Assembly: GCA_008694505.1 (NCBI GenBank)
Contig: VZDJ01000346.1
Span: 7,551,244 to 7,615,243, forward strand
Direction of reading: 5' to 3'
Source of the DNA: Cyanoderma ruficeps
Taxonomy: Eukaryota > Chordata > Aves > Passeriformes > Timaliidae
Length of the DNA: 64,000 nucleotides
A program made the translations under genes and the position numbers. How positions within the stretch are numbered: position 1 is the stretch's first letter; every line of letters starts with the position of its first letter. Positions 1-12,548 of the stretch are shown piece by piece. The notes under the pieces are model-generated. The model saw nothing but the letters and a program-made list of their open reading frames with translations. It made no database searches and was not told where the DNA came from.

Positions 1-2836
1 CCCTGTCACTTATATGAAAATGCCCATGTATCCTTTCGATTCAAGAGATTAGATACTGGCTGTGAAAACATATCGTTCATGGGTTTGACTGGTTTTGAGA
101 CAGAATTTGCTACTTAAGCAAAATTCACTTCAATAAAATCTGCTTGGTTGGTTGCCTTGAAGCTGCTCTGGGGCAAAGCCCACCTAGGACAAGTAGAGTG
201 TCCTAGGGCTGAGGACCCAAGTGAAATACAGGCTGCCTTCCCTGGCCCTGACCAGGTCTGCCCAGCTGAGCCATCCATGTCTCTGACACTCAGGTCCAAT
301 GGGCCTATTGAGTCCTGGTAAATTCCTGCTTGTGCCAGGCCATAAGTAGAAGACACCAGAGTTTGAAGGATACCAGGCTGAAAACAGAGGCTGTACTCTG
401 GCCCACCTCTGCATCCCTGTCTCTAAATGAGACTGGTGACACTTTTCAGCACGTAGGGTGCTCAGGGTCCTCCATGCTGCTATGCCCAACTGAGATATTT
501 ACACATGTGGTTACTTCTTTCATTTCAGGTCACACTTTAATACCAATGTCAATGAAAAGAAAAAAAAAAAACCCAGCTGTTAGCTAGTAAATTCCATTAA
601 TCTACATAGGGTGAAAGGGACTACATTTTGTTATTACTGTGCAGATGCCATGCGTGAAAGGAAGAAAACTGCTAGACTTTGTGCACAAGACAAGTGTTTA
701 ATTTTATTGGCCTTGTATTTCTACTGGTGTCTCCTGTCCAGGACAAATATTCCTCTTTTCAGTCTGGCTTATTCACCTCCTCTCTTAATTCCCTGAGGAA
801 GAAGAGCAAAACTTTCTGCCATGAGGTTTGCACCTCTATTTGGCAGTCAAACCAAAGTAGAAGAAGATAATAATTCTGCCAATCTCCCCTCCTGCCTGGC
901 AGGAAAATGAAGATGGATCTTGCCACCTGAGAGGCCTTGCAAGTGTGAGCACCAGCCTCGACTAGCAAGGAGCCCTCCATGGTCAGCACATGCACCAGAT
1001 GCATGAGGCACAGCTTGAGTCATGGGCCTCAAGCCAAGGATTATTGCTCCAAAAGGGTCATATGTCAGCAGTGCTGCAGAAATCCAAGCTTCTGACCTGC
1101 TTACCTTGGAGCTAATAGTCCTGATGTGCTGGATTATAGGAATAACTCCTTACAGCAGCTGGAGCCTGGCAGGAATGAAAACTCAGCAGGAATTGCAGGT
1201 GCCTGTGCAGAGCTGGGCCAGCTCACAGCAGCCCTGTAGAGCCAGCAGCTGCAGCAAGGGGTGGCTCTAGGAGCAATTGTCACTAATGCAACATATTTGG
1301 GGGTCTCTTTCTCCAGATTCTAAGAGAATAAAGAAAAGGCAGATGACCCAGTTTGGACAGAGGAAAATACTACTTTAACTGTGTTGGCTAGTTGTTTATT
1401 TCCAGCTTGTGGCCATAAAAAGTTTTGTATTTTCTCCAGTGCCACAGTTTAAAAAGCTTAGACAGTTCTTGGGTCAAGCATGAGAAGCTAGGGCTCATTC
1501 AGTCTTAGGTGGCCATCTCCAGAAGCACAGTTCTGAGCTTGTTATCCTTCTCATTTGGTGGGTACCTGAAGTCAGAGTTGTGCATCTACTAAAGTCTTTT
1601 TTGGGGATGCAATTCATCTCTTTGGCTTCTGCCTTAAATCTCTTCCACATATCTGTAAACTTTTAAGGAGAGATTGCTGAAAAGTGAATGGGCTTAACTG
1701 CAAAATCCAAACTAGACAGTTTCTAGTTGGTGAGCTCCATGTGAACAGTTCTCCTGGCACAGGCATCAGCTCATCATGTTTCCTCCCAGGGAAGCCTTGG
1801 GATATGCTGCCCAGGCAGTGAAGACTTTGCAGGGAATGCAAGAAACTGTTTCCTAAGTCTGCCTGAACTGAGGGATTGAGGAAAAAATGTACCTTCTGAC
1901 CCAGCAGAGTCCAGAAGTTCAGCCTGGCCAGTTGTGTCACTGCTCCATTCTGCCCATGAACCTAATTTCATTTCTGCATCCTAAGACTGAGAGAATTCAG
2001 GTCTTCAGTTGATGCAGGGCTGGGAGAAAGCCAAGATCTGGCTGGTCCACCAGTTTAAATATGACCTAATCTTGGAGAACAGAAGTCAGATGGGATACAC
2101 AGAGGTTTCAAGGATAAGCCTTACTGCTGCAGAGAAACTTTCCATTTAAAGCAATAAAGCGTTTGATTAGATAGTGCTAATGGTTGAAAGCTCATACATG
2201 CACACACCATGTTGTTCTCTGTTTGCCTCCGGGAGCACAAATGTGCAGGAGAGGCATGACCCAGAGCCCTGTCAGCTCTCCAGTCCACCAGGACGCTGAG
2301 GGGTTTCCACTGGTCTGACCCTCACACATTGCCACCTGCCTGCTTCAGCAGTCCCCAGGCAACACTTGGCACATGAGCTTCTTCCCGAGCTCAGGTTTAT
2401 CAATAAGATCACTGATGGTGAGCACTTTATCAGCCATAAGGTGACCAGAAAAAGCAACACCAGAAGAAGAAATTAAATTTCCATCTTGCTGCACTTCACT
2501 TTCTCCTGTTGGGTGATTTTTGGAGACTTCTTATGTCTTTAACGAAATAAGACTGAATCAAAAAAAGAGGTTCCACTATTTCCAGCTAACTTTTCTCTCA
2601 GAATTGTCAATTCAAAGGCCATCTAAATTACTCTCGGGCCAGGAGTTTTGGCAGACATACTTTAGAGCTAAAAGGACAGAGAAACATTCTCCCATTGCAA
2701 GCCCTATTTAGTCATTTACCTGTGAATTTTTGAACTGTTTTCCTTTCTTTTTCTATAGCATTAGTAAGTCAAATTTCACAGCACTCACTACGATGAAAGC
2801 AGCCTGGCAATACTTTGACACTGGACCAAACCCCAT
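1..2836. other. unique DNA, no gene seen
   Basis: Open frames here are under about 110 codons, overlap one another on both strands and show no recognisable domain. The only low-complexity feature is a short A run near 560-571. A GC-richer stretch near 1150-1270 is rich in cagc/ctgg words. I recognise no repeat family, RNA gene or promoter. Confidence 0.6.
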
Positions 2837-2869
2837 TTTTAACCATCTGAGAGTGTTTTAACCATCTGA
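2837..2869. repeat. small tandem duplication, period 19
   Basis: The 14-base word ttttaaccatctga occurs at 2837-2850 and again at 2856-2869. The flanking words gagtgt and acactc could also pair as a short stem. It looks like a local replication-slippage duplication. Confidence 0.75.
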
Positions 2870-3569
2870 CACTCAGCTGTTCAAAATGTGCAGAAGAATC
2901 CAGCATTGTGAAGCAATGAACTCTGAAGTTTTGTGTGATACCGGGGAAATTTATAAAAGCAGATTATTTCAATACCAAGACTTCAGATTAGACTGGGAAG
3001 AGAGGCGTGGAAGATGAAAAAAAGCAGAGAGTATGATCTAACCTGATCTAGATTAGGTTGCCTCTGTCTGTCTTGTTTCCTAAAACATCAGCTGTAAAGT
3101 TGGAGGTATCTAAACACTTCCATGCTTCAGACATTTCTTCTTCCCTTCTCCAGAGTGACTGACTCTAATCAGGGTGAAAGCAGGTCCAGTAGGGCTAGGA
3201 GCATCAGAAGGTGACTGCAGCAGGGTCTCTGGGATATTTCTGGACTACCTGATCATTACAAAGGGGTAAAAGAGCAGATCAGACCATGCACTACCACAAA
3301 TGCATTGCAACCCATCCTCGAGGCTAGACTGGTATTTTGGCTGAAGGGCTGGTAAACTCCAACCTTTTTCATCTGAGAATGAGGTAGAGGCATCAAGTCT
3401 GAACAGCAATGTAATGTAAACTGGTTCCCAGCAGACATTTCCAAACTAATTTTTCAATCAGCTGAGCCTCTGAAAATGCTGTGTTTTTCTTTCTGTACAT
3501 CCAGTCATTTAACATATTATAATAGGAGATACTTTTGGAAGTATCTTTTTGGAAGTGAATCAAACCTCT
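2870..3569. other. unique DNA with two small inverted repeats
   Basis: There is a 20-base near-palindrome at 3040-3059 (nine of ten pairs match, centre tctaga). A stem with eight perfect pairs and a four-base loop lies at 3527-3546 (agatactt / aagtatct). Neither is long enough to be more than chance on its own. No gene is seen. Confidence 0.5.
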
Positions 3570-4095
3570 TTGCTATTTCAAAATAAATGCTGAGTTGTTT
3601 CAAAGACATTAATAATATTATGTCCAGTGGAGATGTACTACACTTTTCAGGATGCCTGGTTTGTACTGACAACAGTTCAAATATATTTATGTTGTCCCAT
3701 CAAAATCTCGGTAGTTTCAACTTTCAAGAGGATGTTTTTTAAACATCTCGGGTAAATGGAGGATTTGACTTTCTGCCCGGGACACCCTGAGAGCTGCTCC
3801 TTACCAAAAATAAAGGGGGGAAAAAAGCAACTAATAGGATAATAAATCCCAACATTTTTCTCTAAACAAGAGTTGTTTTAGTTAAACTAGCATTCACTTC
3901 ATTTATAACAGCTCCCTACATTTCTTTATGCTATTGTATTTAATAAAAATCTCTGGACTCATCCATCTTTATGCACACTTTACTGATTTCACTTTAAACA
4001 TTGCTGACTAAAACTTCCATTTATCAAGCCTGTTTTGCCTAGCAGTTGTGGGCTAATTTATTTTCACTTTGAAAGATTTGGTATCTTTGCAACAA
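3570..4095. promoter_or_regulatory. candidate conserved non-coding block (AT-rich)
   Basis: This is an AT-rich, repeat-free stretch with many ATTA/TAAT homeodomain-type cores, several TTTATT/AATAAA-like words and a seven-pair hairpin at 3731-3747 (gatgttt / aaacatc). Such texture is often seen in conserved vertebrate non-coding elements, but without an alignment this is only inference. No open frame of note crosses it. Confidence 0.2.
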
Positions 4096-5792
4096 GCCCT
4101 GAAATCAGTGTGTTCACCCTTCACATAGTACCACAAGCTGCCATCTCTCAGGAGCCACTGAAGGAGAAGGAGGAAGCCTGGCAGGGATCTGAGTTGGAGA
4201 TGGAGTGAAGCTTTGTGCCTGTGGTGCAGCAGAGGTATGCACCACAGGCAACAGAGGCAGGCTATTGTTCCCAGGGGATACAGGAATACACGGGGAGAGT
4301 TGGGGAAGTCTCAAATCTGGCATTCAAGAGTTGTAAGGAACAAAACAAAGCACAGGTAAGTAACAAAGGTTTGTAATTTTGAATTTGGCAGTCATATACA
4401 ACCAGAAATTCTAGATAGAAAAATACAAGCCAGACTTAGCTAGCCAGACCAGCAAGGAGTACGGAGATGTTTTTCCGAGCACAGAGAAATTTGGGGCTCC
4501 TAGCCTGAAAGATGCAGTTTCTCCCACATGAATATCTGGGGTCATTCTCCACTTTCACCTCTACAATGTGATTTCTACAGACAACATGAACTCCAGTGAG
4601 AAAACACATGAAAGGAAGAAATCTCAGAAAGCCTCCTCCGTGTTTGTTCTGTCAAAGCAGGACATGGGGCAAAACGACATCTCTGCCTTTGGCAGCTGAG
4701 TGAGCAGAACCCTGTGCTCACTTCTTCCTACACCCTGAGGAGAAAGCAAATGATGGCCAAAACCACAGCTATACTGGGGTTGAATGTAGGAGCAGGAATG
4801 GGAAGTAGGCTGTACTACTGTGACAGAATAAGGAATTACCTTGCTTTTCCCTAGTGTACTGAGGAGGCTGCAGTTTACAGCTTCAGCCCTTACCAATACA
4901 ATCTTCAGCATTGGCTGTGTAGCCTTTGCAAGTTGTCTACTGCTGGCTGAAAATCTTCAATAATTTCATTTGACTCAGCACTGTAAAGAAAGGCTGTATT
5001 TTGTATAAAGTCAGTATTGACTCGTTTATAACTCTAGCCCAAAATTATTACTTCTCAAAGGTTTTCTCATATACATTTGAATTAGGTTGACCAAATAATT
5101 TAAAACATCCTCTGAAAAACACAGAATGGTTACATGTGAGAAGAAACCAGCCCAGGCAGTTCACCTCTGCTCTTCCTTTGGGTTGTTGCATATGATGGTG
5201 AGAAGAGGAGGTTGCTAGAAATCCTTTGTTAAAACCAGTAATTCTTAGCAACATCAGCAGCAACCTACCAGATTTCAAATGTAACACATTCCTCCAGAAG
5301 CTTGTTTTTCTTTTGTTTTCTTTCATAAATTTCCAAGCTGACACTTGCAGGCACACTGAATGTCAAAAGGTCCTACAAATCCTAGGAAAAAACTGTCCAG
5401 TCTTGTAGAGCTAGTGTTTTCTTCTGACTGTCGGAGTGGGGATTCCCCTGCACTACTCCTTGGTCTAAAAGTGCCTCCCACCAAGGCCTCAGGCATGTCA
5501 CCTAAATTTACTATTCACCCCTCTGTACAGCAGCATTCCAGCATAGCCCTCAGGGCTGTCCTGCAGATCAGTAGTGTAAGCTTTGGAAAATACACCTGAG
5601 ATGGAAGGTGCTCTGTGCCGGCCAAGTATTACTGGGTACTCTTCTTCAGCATCATCGGCTCAGCACAGCAGACAACCTGGACCCAAATACCAGCTGTTTT
5701 TTCAGAGTTCTGATTTTTCTTGTGCTTAGTCCAGGTCTGAGGACAGAAACATCTTTTCTGAAACAGCATAGGAGAGGTGAAGAAAAGAAGAG
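4096..5792. other. unique DNA, no gene seen
   Basis: Open frames of 60-100 codons on both strands overlap and look like chance. I see no repeat family, splice-bounded exon or RNA gene. Confidence 0.55.
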
Positions 5793-5952
5793 AATCATAC
5801 TATCATGCTATCATGGAATAGTTTGGGTTGAAAGAGACCTTTAAGATCATCCATTCCCACCCCCTGGCAGTGAGCAGTGACACCTTCTACCAAATTAAGA
5901 TTCTCAGAGCCCCATCCAACCCGATCTTGAATGTTTCCAGTTCAGCTGGGCT
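5793..5952 (-). mobile_element. CR1 LINE 3' end, truncated
   Basis: The plus strand reads as the reverse complement of an avian CR1 3' terminus. A degenerate tail of repeated atcat words comes first, then gtttgggttgaaagagacc, then aagatcatccattcccacc, then the 'gccccatccaacc' block. The element therefore lies on the minus strand with its 3' end at the low coordinate. It is 5'-truncated to about 160 bases, as is usual for CR1. Divergence from my remembered consensus is moderate, so it is not a young copy. Confidence 0.85.
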
Positions 5953-6809
5953 GTCAGTCATGTCACAACAAGAGAGGAAATGTGAAAGGTCAGTCTCCTT
6001 GCTCCAGTGATTCAGGGTTTTAGGTACATTTCCATGGCTCATGGCTGCTTTCTGATGCATGGAGGGAACATGTTAAAAAAGCAGGCTAAAAATGCTGCCT
6101 ACAGAGGTTGTTGCCCAATGCAGTTATTGTTCCCACCTGGTGTTTTTGCTGGGAAGTCTTCTCCGTGGAGGAAGGAAGGCACACAGCAAATGCTGGATTT
6201 GAACAATCCAACAGTTTGTTATGCAGGTTGTTATGCAGCCTCTGGTTAGTAGATTCTTATAGACAGATGCATAGGACTGCAATCAGCAAGTGTGGGAAAA
6301 AACAAATCTATTACAAGGAAAAGAATCTTTCCCTCTTCACAAGAGCTGGGTTATGCACAGAAATATGAAGCCATCTATTTCTAGAACAGGAGTAAATCCT
6401 ATATTAAGCTGTTTGGTTTATGCCAAGTATACACATCAGTGTGTAGTATTTAATTATTTTTTCAAATTCCAGAAATTTTGGAGCAATGAGATCTAAAGGT
6501 TAAAGAAGCTTACAAAGATTTAGCTGGGTTAGCTTTCAATATAATGGGGTAGTACACAACTATTGGTTCAACTTTTGGCAAGTTTCCTGGAGGACCCCTT
6601 TCTGTTTTGTTCAGTGACAAAAAAGGTAGAAAGGGATACATAATGAGTTGTTTTTCCCATCATCATTTACATCTCTAATAAATCACATTTCAGTCTCTTT
6701 TTTTTCTTTTTTCTTTTCTTTTGATAATAGAATAGCCACAAACCTTTAAAATCTCTCTGTTTCTTCTGTTTCCATTATTCTTTTCCTCTACATCAGCCAT
6801 CTGGCAGAA
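5953..6809. other. unique DNA with a T-rich run
   Basis: No gene is seen. A T/C run (ttttttttcttttttctttt-like) lies at about 6693-6722. The rest has no recognised repeat. Confidence 0.5.
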
Positions 6810-7140
6810 GAAGGGGTGACCAGAAACGAATGTGAAATCCTACACTCTTGGTTCAGTTATGCTTTAAAACTTCATCTTTTTTTTTCATTATCTTCTATGT
6901 CTTAACATTTTGTTCGGATTCCCATTCCTCTGCTTCCTGCAAAACAGAGGTGTCCATTGAGCTGTCCACAATGGTTGCTAGGATTTTATTAAGGTTTTCT
7001 CGAGTGGTTGCACTTGATTTAGGAACTTGTTATGGGCCTGAAAAGTTTAAGGTATTTGCCTCCAGCGTGTGTTGTTCTGCCTCTGTCTGCCTTGAGTTTC
7101 ATCTCCCACCGAACTGACAGATGACTGAGCATTGCAGCTT
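6810..7140 (-). mobile_element. ancient CR1/L3-like LINE remnant
   Basis: The plus strand carries words that I recognise as the antisense of an old sauropsid CR1/L3-type LINE common in turtles and crocodilians. They are ggggtgaccagaaac, then gagctgtccacaatggt, then tcgagtggttgcacttgat, then ttgagtttcatctccca, in the expected order and spacing. This older family differs from the avian CR1 ends elsewhere in the window. Divergence is high, as expected for a copy older than birds. It overlaps an 89-codon plus-strand open frame that is therefore not a gene. The family name rests on memory. Confidence 0.55.
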
Positions 7141-7549
7141 CTCCCCAGATATCAGCCTAGATGTAACAACTGCCAGCTGCCAAGTTTACACTTTCACACT
7201 CCCCCTTTTTCCAAGGCATTGACGAACCTAACAAATTGTATCAGCCCTGTTTAGCAAAGTAGTTAAATGTGTGCTTGTTTGCTCTGTTCAGAGAGATGTT
7301 TGAATGCATGTCTGCCTCAGAGCCAATTCATACATGGGGGCTTCAGCACATGCTTAACCTTGAGTACATGCTGAGGTATTGAACAGAAATGGGATGGGAG
7401 TCAAGAGCAAGAACCCTTTTTGTTGTCCATTTTCCCAGTATGTTAAAAAACCAGCTCTTATCTTTGTTTCACTGCTTCATATGCACTTCTAAAGAGGCAT
7501 CTGTGTTTTAATAGTAAAATTGCTAAATTTCCATAACAGCAGCTTTTAG
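7141..7549. other. unique DNA, no gene seen
   Basis: Moderately AT-rich; no open frame, repeat or RNA gene recognised. Confidence 0.5.
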
Positions 7550-7598
7550 AGGAAATATCCTCTAATCTAAGTTTTCAACAGGAAATATCCTCTAATCT
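7550..7598. repeat. tandem duplication, period 30
   Basis: The word aggaaatatcctctaatct appears at 7550-7568 and 7580-7598, separated by a short unique spacer. Two near-identical copies suggest a fairly recent local duplication. Confidence 0.85.
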
Positions 7599-7977
7599 TT
7601 GCTTGTTCTCTAACCTTTTACTTCTAACCTTCCTTTTGAAACTAAGTCCAAAGTAACAGGGAGCAATTAGGGAGTTCAGCACATGTGAAGCCGCAAGCAA
7701 CAAACCCAAATAACTGAAAATGGCAAAGTTTGTTAAATCACTTGTATTTTTAATTATTTCTAAAGACTGTGTTTCATCCCAGTTTCTAATGAATGAATTA
7801 TTTTATAATGGTTTTTAAGCTCCAAAAAAGAGCACTTTTTTCGGAAAACTTCTATGCATGCCAAGGTATCCCCTGATTTGACATAGGTGATTTGACTTCA
7901 GCTGACACCTCACAGTCCTTTCTGAGGTAAAATAACCAAGAAGATGGGAAAATCACCTCTTTGAGAGGGACCAGAAA

Positions 7978-8030
7978 GATCTTATAGATTTTAAGATCTT
8001 ACAGATTTTTAAGATCTTTAGATTTTATAA
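7978..8030. repeat. short tandem repeat, about 18-20 base unit
   Basis: Three imperfect copies of agatctta(t/c)agatttta stand head to tail. Each contains the palindrome agatct, so single strands could fold. I recognise no function. Confidence 0.8.
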
Positions 8031-8699
8031 AGTCCCACAATAGCCTAACTCCAATTTCTGTTTAATACTTTGCCAACCAATGTACTTTTTATTGAGAAAC
8101 TCATCCATTTTTTGTTACCTTCTCATATCTATATCTTCTATCATATCTATAATATTGGAGAGTTGTTATTTCTGAAAGGACATCAGCATAAAGATAATGC
8201 TGTCAATCTCCTTATCTCAAGAATGCCTGACTCTGTGGTTCCTAGGCACAGAAAAACCAGTCATGCTGTAACATCAGAGTCCTGGCTGAGATTGGCAGCT
8301 TGTGTGAGTCTTCTCTGCTGGGTTGGTGTTGTCTGGTTTTCACGCTGTAATAGCATGACAGCGATGAAAGAAAATGTTTTAAAATGCTTTTAGCTAAATC
8401 CAAAAGGCAATGCTTACATGGACCTTTTGGTCAAGCCTGGAGGGACTCTAGCTGGAGCTGTTTATTGTGTGTGACTTGGGTAGTTACAGATTCGTGACTA
8501 CAAAACAGAAATGGTGGTATTTTGTATGGGGGAATTCCTCCTGAAAGCCAAAGGGTTGAATCAAGAGGAGCTGCTCAGAAACGAGAGATTTCTGCATCTG
8601 GCAATATTAGATTTCATGTCTGTAAAGCAAAAACGAAATTATGCACATAACAAAACATAAACACGTTGTAAAATGCATTCAGACCAGATTCCAAACACA
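8031..8699. other. unique DNA, no gene seen
   Basis: A 107-codon open frame (8070-8393, plus) has no recognisable domain and lies in AT-rich DNA; I judge it chance. Confidence 0.5.
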
Positions 8700-8900
8700 T
8701 TGAACACTGCATGATTTAATGATGGATAAACTCAGAAAAATACCCCATTGGGGGGAACTACAGACTCCAAAATGACAGCTGCTATCATTCCAAAACAAGT
8801 AATTGTTTATAAATGAATATTTTTCATGATAAATTATTGAATTACATGAAAATCAGATGACTGCCTTCTGCCAAATTTGTTTTCAGTTTCACAAGACAGA
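8700..8900. promoter_or_regulatory. candidate conserved non-coding block
   Basis: AT-rich and free of known repeats, with dense ATTA/TAAT cores (for example aagtaattgtttataaatg and gataaattattgaattacat). Homeodomain and forkhead factors bind such cores in many vertebrate enhancers. Conservation cannot be seen from one sequence, so this is inference. Confidence 0.2.
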
Positions 8901-11714
8901 ATGGAATGTGCTGCAGATGGTGAGTGAAATTAAAAGCTGCTGGTCTTTTCCCACTAAGGGCTGATATTTCCCCTTAGACATTTCCAGTATCTCATAAACC
9001 TGCTAAATAGTGGTCTCAGGGAATGGGTATCCAGCTAGATATACAAAATATTTTAGATATATAGGATTTCAGGGAATCTCTGCCTAATCTGAGCCAGTTG
9101 TAGTGTAAGTCAGTATTTCATATTCATTTTATCTTGATTTCTCATCCAAACCCACAGAGCCCTAGCATGAGAACCTCTAATTCTTGCAGGGACTCTCAAG
9201 GTTTTGGGGTTTTTGAAGTTCTCCTTTATATTCTCTCTTGTTCGCATTTGAAACATTTGAAAATATACTTTTCTTTATATGCTTTTTGTCTAGTTTCAAT
9301 TGAGTCCTTGCCTTCCCCCCATATTTTGATCAGGGTGACGATAACCTGAAGTGACTGTTTCAGCTGAATCACATCTAAGACTAAGTCCTCAAAGTGAAGT
9401 CTCCAGCACAAATAGTCCTGAATTTTTTGTGAGAGAGATGGTCAAGACCACAGAGTCCAGCTGATCCTTAACAGAATTTTCAATTCTGACAAGTCCTTCC
9501 CTCAGTCAGCTGCTCCATTCATAGGGATGAGTTAACATTGGTGGCACAAGCTCTCTGCTGGGAACAAAATGCCACATGCAATCTATCTTGTCCCAGAGAA
9601 TCACTGGGGCAGCTGAGTGAAGTCTTGTAATTGCAGCCTTGGCATCAGATCAGAATTTGAAAATTGCACATCTGTATCACATTTCTTTACACTGCTTCGC
9701 ACAGCTTCCTAACTGCTGTAGAATTGGATCTTCACTGCTTCCTGCTGTCAGGTAAGCATAGCGAAAACACACCACAAGCACATCCCTGTTTCTCCAGCAG
9801 AGAAACATACCCGGACCCCATCCCAGAGTGGGCAACAGCAGGGGCAAGGCTGTAACAACAAGAAAGTGAGCAATCATAATTTCCCTGACAAGACCTTTCA
9901 GTTGCTCTAAGACTGTGGCTCAGAAGTCACCTAAACTGTAAACTGTACTTTTCTGGCCAAAAAAAATTCCTTGTTTGTCTTTTCTGCCTCTTACCTTTCT
10001 AGCAGTTTTTAGTCCATTGGTACACTGTTCACAAGCTCCTTGCTTTAACTACACTTTGTGTAAAGAAAAGGATGCTAAAGGATTTGAATCTGAAAGCAGA
10101 TGTATATGGTTACACATATAAGTGCATGATTTTATATACATGCACATATTTGTGCATATACTCACACAATTTGTGTATCATATGTCTTTTAAAGGTTGAT
10201 TTGTTTGTCTGTGTCATTTGACAGAAAAATAACTGCCAGATTTAATCAAATTAAAACAGTTTTAAGAAGAAAAGCTTCTCTGCTATTTCCATCTGAACTT
10301 TGCCTACATGTAGTTCTGTACACTAAACTCTAGATTCACTTTCCTCTACTCTATTTGTAAATGCTTTAAATCATTGTGGTGCAGACAGCATGATGAAGAA
10401 TGGAAAACAAGGTCAGATAGCGATAGGTAATAAATTGAATGTCCACAAGCTCATTATGAGGAGATCAAGAATCCCCATCTTGACATAAGACTAACTGTCA
10501 CAGAAGCAAAAATCAAATGCATTGGAAGCTTTCAAATGTACACGGGGGTGCAAACAGACTTTCTCTGTTTCTAAAGACTAAAAGCTGAGGTCTTTTAGCC
10601 ATTTCTCTCCCCATCCCTTCCCCTCTTTTTCTCCTATTTTTCTCCATTTTTTTCTACATTAAATTGCATTGAAGATCACTTTCTAGAGCATGCTCATGCC
10701 ATAAGTGAATTCTGATGTCATTACATGATACAAATCTCTTCACAAGTCAAGCATTTACCACTTAAATAGTTTTGCTTGGCGAAAGCCTGTATGTGATGGC
10801 CCTGGCTGTCAGCTGCTTCTGGATATGGCATTCAGCTTCTTTTGATGTTTTTTCTCTGAGTCATTTGGACAGATCACCTTGTGATGAGCTTCAGACTTAG
10901 GCAAACCCACTGACTTTTACCAGTAACAGCAGCGGGCCCCAAGCAAAGAGACTCCTGCTAGATTGTGCAGGGAAGGGCTGGATAAAGAAGGTTTAGTTTC
11001 TCCACTGGAAAGGGAAGTGAAGAACAGAAGTGGATTGAGGCTTTTAGTCTTTCTGATCCAAAGTTATACCCTCACAAAACCTAGTCAAGGTTATCCACCT
11101 TGCATTACAAAAAAAAAAAATAAAAATCTTCAGATCCATAAATAGTCAGTCCCAAGGATAACATTGAAGTAATGGATGACTAGCAGGAACTGCTGATATT
11201 AGACTGCAATGGACCAAGGTCTATAGAATTTGTACATTTTGCATTCAGATGCTTTCACCTTTTCATGACTATGCATGGTTCAGTCAAACCATGTTGTGGA
11301 ATGTTAAGTTGTGCTGCATCAATAGTAATGGACCAGGAATTATGACATGTTTTATGTTATCATTCATTTGAAACAGATAGTTTAGATTTCAGCCACAAGC
11401 AAAAGTTTATATATAATATATTTATTACAAACAACAGTGAACACTTAAGACCTATTATTTTAAATCTAAATGACATTGTGTTTAGTATCCATTTCCTCCA
11501 GCTCTGCAATGTGCAGCTTGTGGTGTCTGTCATCTTTCCCTGGAGTTCTCCTGGATACAAAGTGACAACTTCTCACAAGTTACCAGAAACAGGAGAAAAT
11601 GTGGAGCCCAGCTCCAATGAGCTGTTTCACATTACAAGAATTTACAATGAGCATCTGACAGAAGAAAAGCAGGGGAGCTTGAGAGGGGAATATCATGCAG
11701 TAAATCGCTTGCTA
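8901..11714. other. unique DNA with minor low-complexity runs
   Basis: No gene is seen. A degenerate TG/CA/TA-rich tract lies at about 10107-10185 and includes a hairpin at 10141-10156 (tgcaca / tgtgca). A pyrimidine run lies at about 10610-10660, an A run near 11109-11121, and an AT run near 11408-11428. Confidence 0.5.
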
Positions 11715-12548
11715 TTATCCGTGTTGACAATGTGGGGTGGGGAGAACAGTATTTAAACAAAAAACACATAAGGAAACACATTGAATTGGTGAGTGGGCTC
11801 CTTGTGTACAAATACTAAATGGTGTTTCTGAAAATCTTGCCAATGTCCATTTTATAGACAATATTGGGTCTGGACATACAGCTTGTGCAGACAGCAGTAA
11901 ATGGCTGTGCAGAAGGAAGAGACTGTGGGTCCTCTCCTGCCCCCACCAGCATCCATGGCCAGTCTCTGGGTCAGCCCATTCAGCTCCTGCTTCTCCACCC
12001 TTTCCCATGGCTGAGCACATACAAATGCAGAGGATACCAAACCATGCTGTCTCCACATGCAGGCAGGGAACCCAGTCTGCAGCCCTGGCACAGCCAAGGC
12101 CACCACCAGCTGCCATCAGCAAAGACGTGAAATGGGACACTATGCCCCATCCTGTCCTCTCACTGCTATCTGCCTTTCCCATAACAGAAGACCTGACTAA
12201 AAGCTTCCAGCTTACCTGCTCTTTTTCCCTCCTTGCCATATGGAGACAGTCTGCCCTCCACAGCCAAAACAAGGGCCACAGGTGGTAATCAGAGAGGAAC
12301 GGGTTACCTAGATCCACCTTAAAAATGCCTGACCAGTGAAACCAAAGCCTACCAGTCTGAACGATTCTTGGTTTAATGATTTCTTTGAACAAAGGCAGTA
12401 GTGGGTTGTCCCCACCAGTGTGATGGAGATGCTGCACTAGGCAAATCTGAGCAGTCCTTGCCCCCTTGGTGTTCACAACATGAAGTGTATATGGACTGCA
12501 ATACAATAGGTCTCCAGACACTGCTTCAAGTGGAAATAAAGCAAGCAA
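11715..12548 (-). other. longest open frame, judged non-coding
   Basis: This 277-codon frame is stop-free only if a TTG codon is accepted at its start. The first ATG comes at 12239, which leaves about 174 codons. The translation is rich in Trp, Cys and His and shows no domain, signal peptide or repeat that I know. Two or three other frames over 11850-12290 are also open on both strands, so the local lack of stops is a composition effect. No splice-bounded exon or promoter supports it. It could still be part of an unknown decayed element. Confidence 0.35.
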
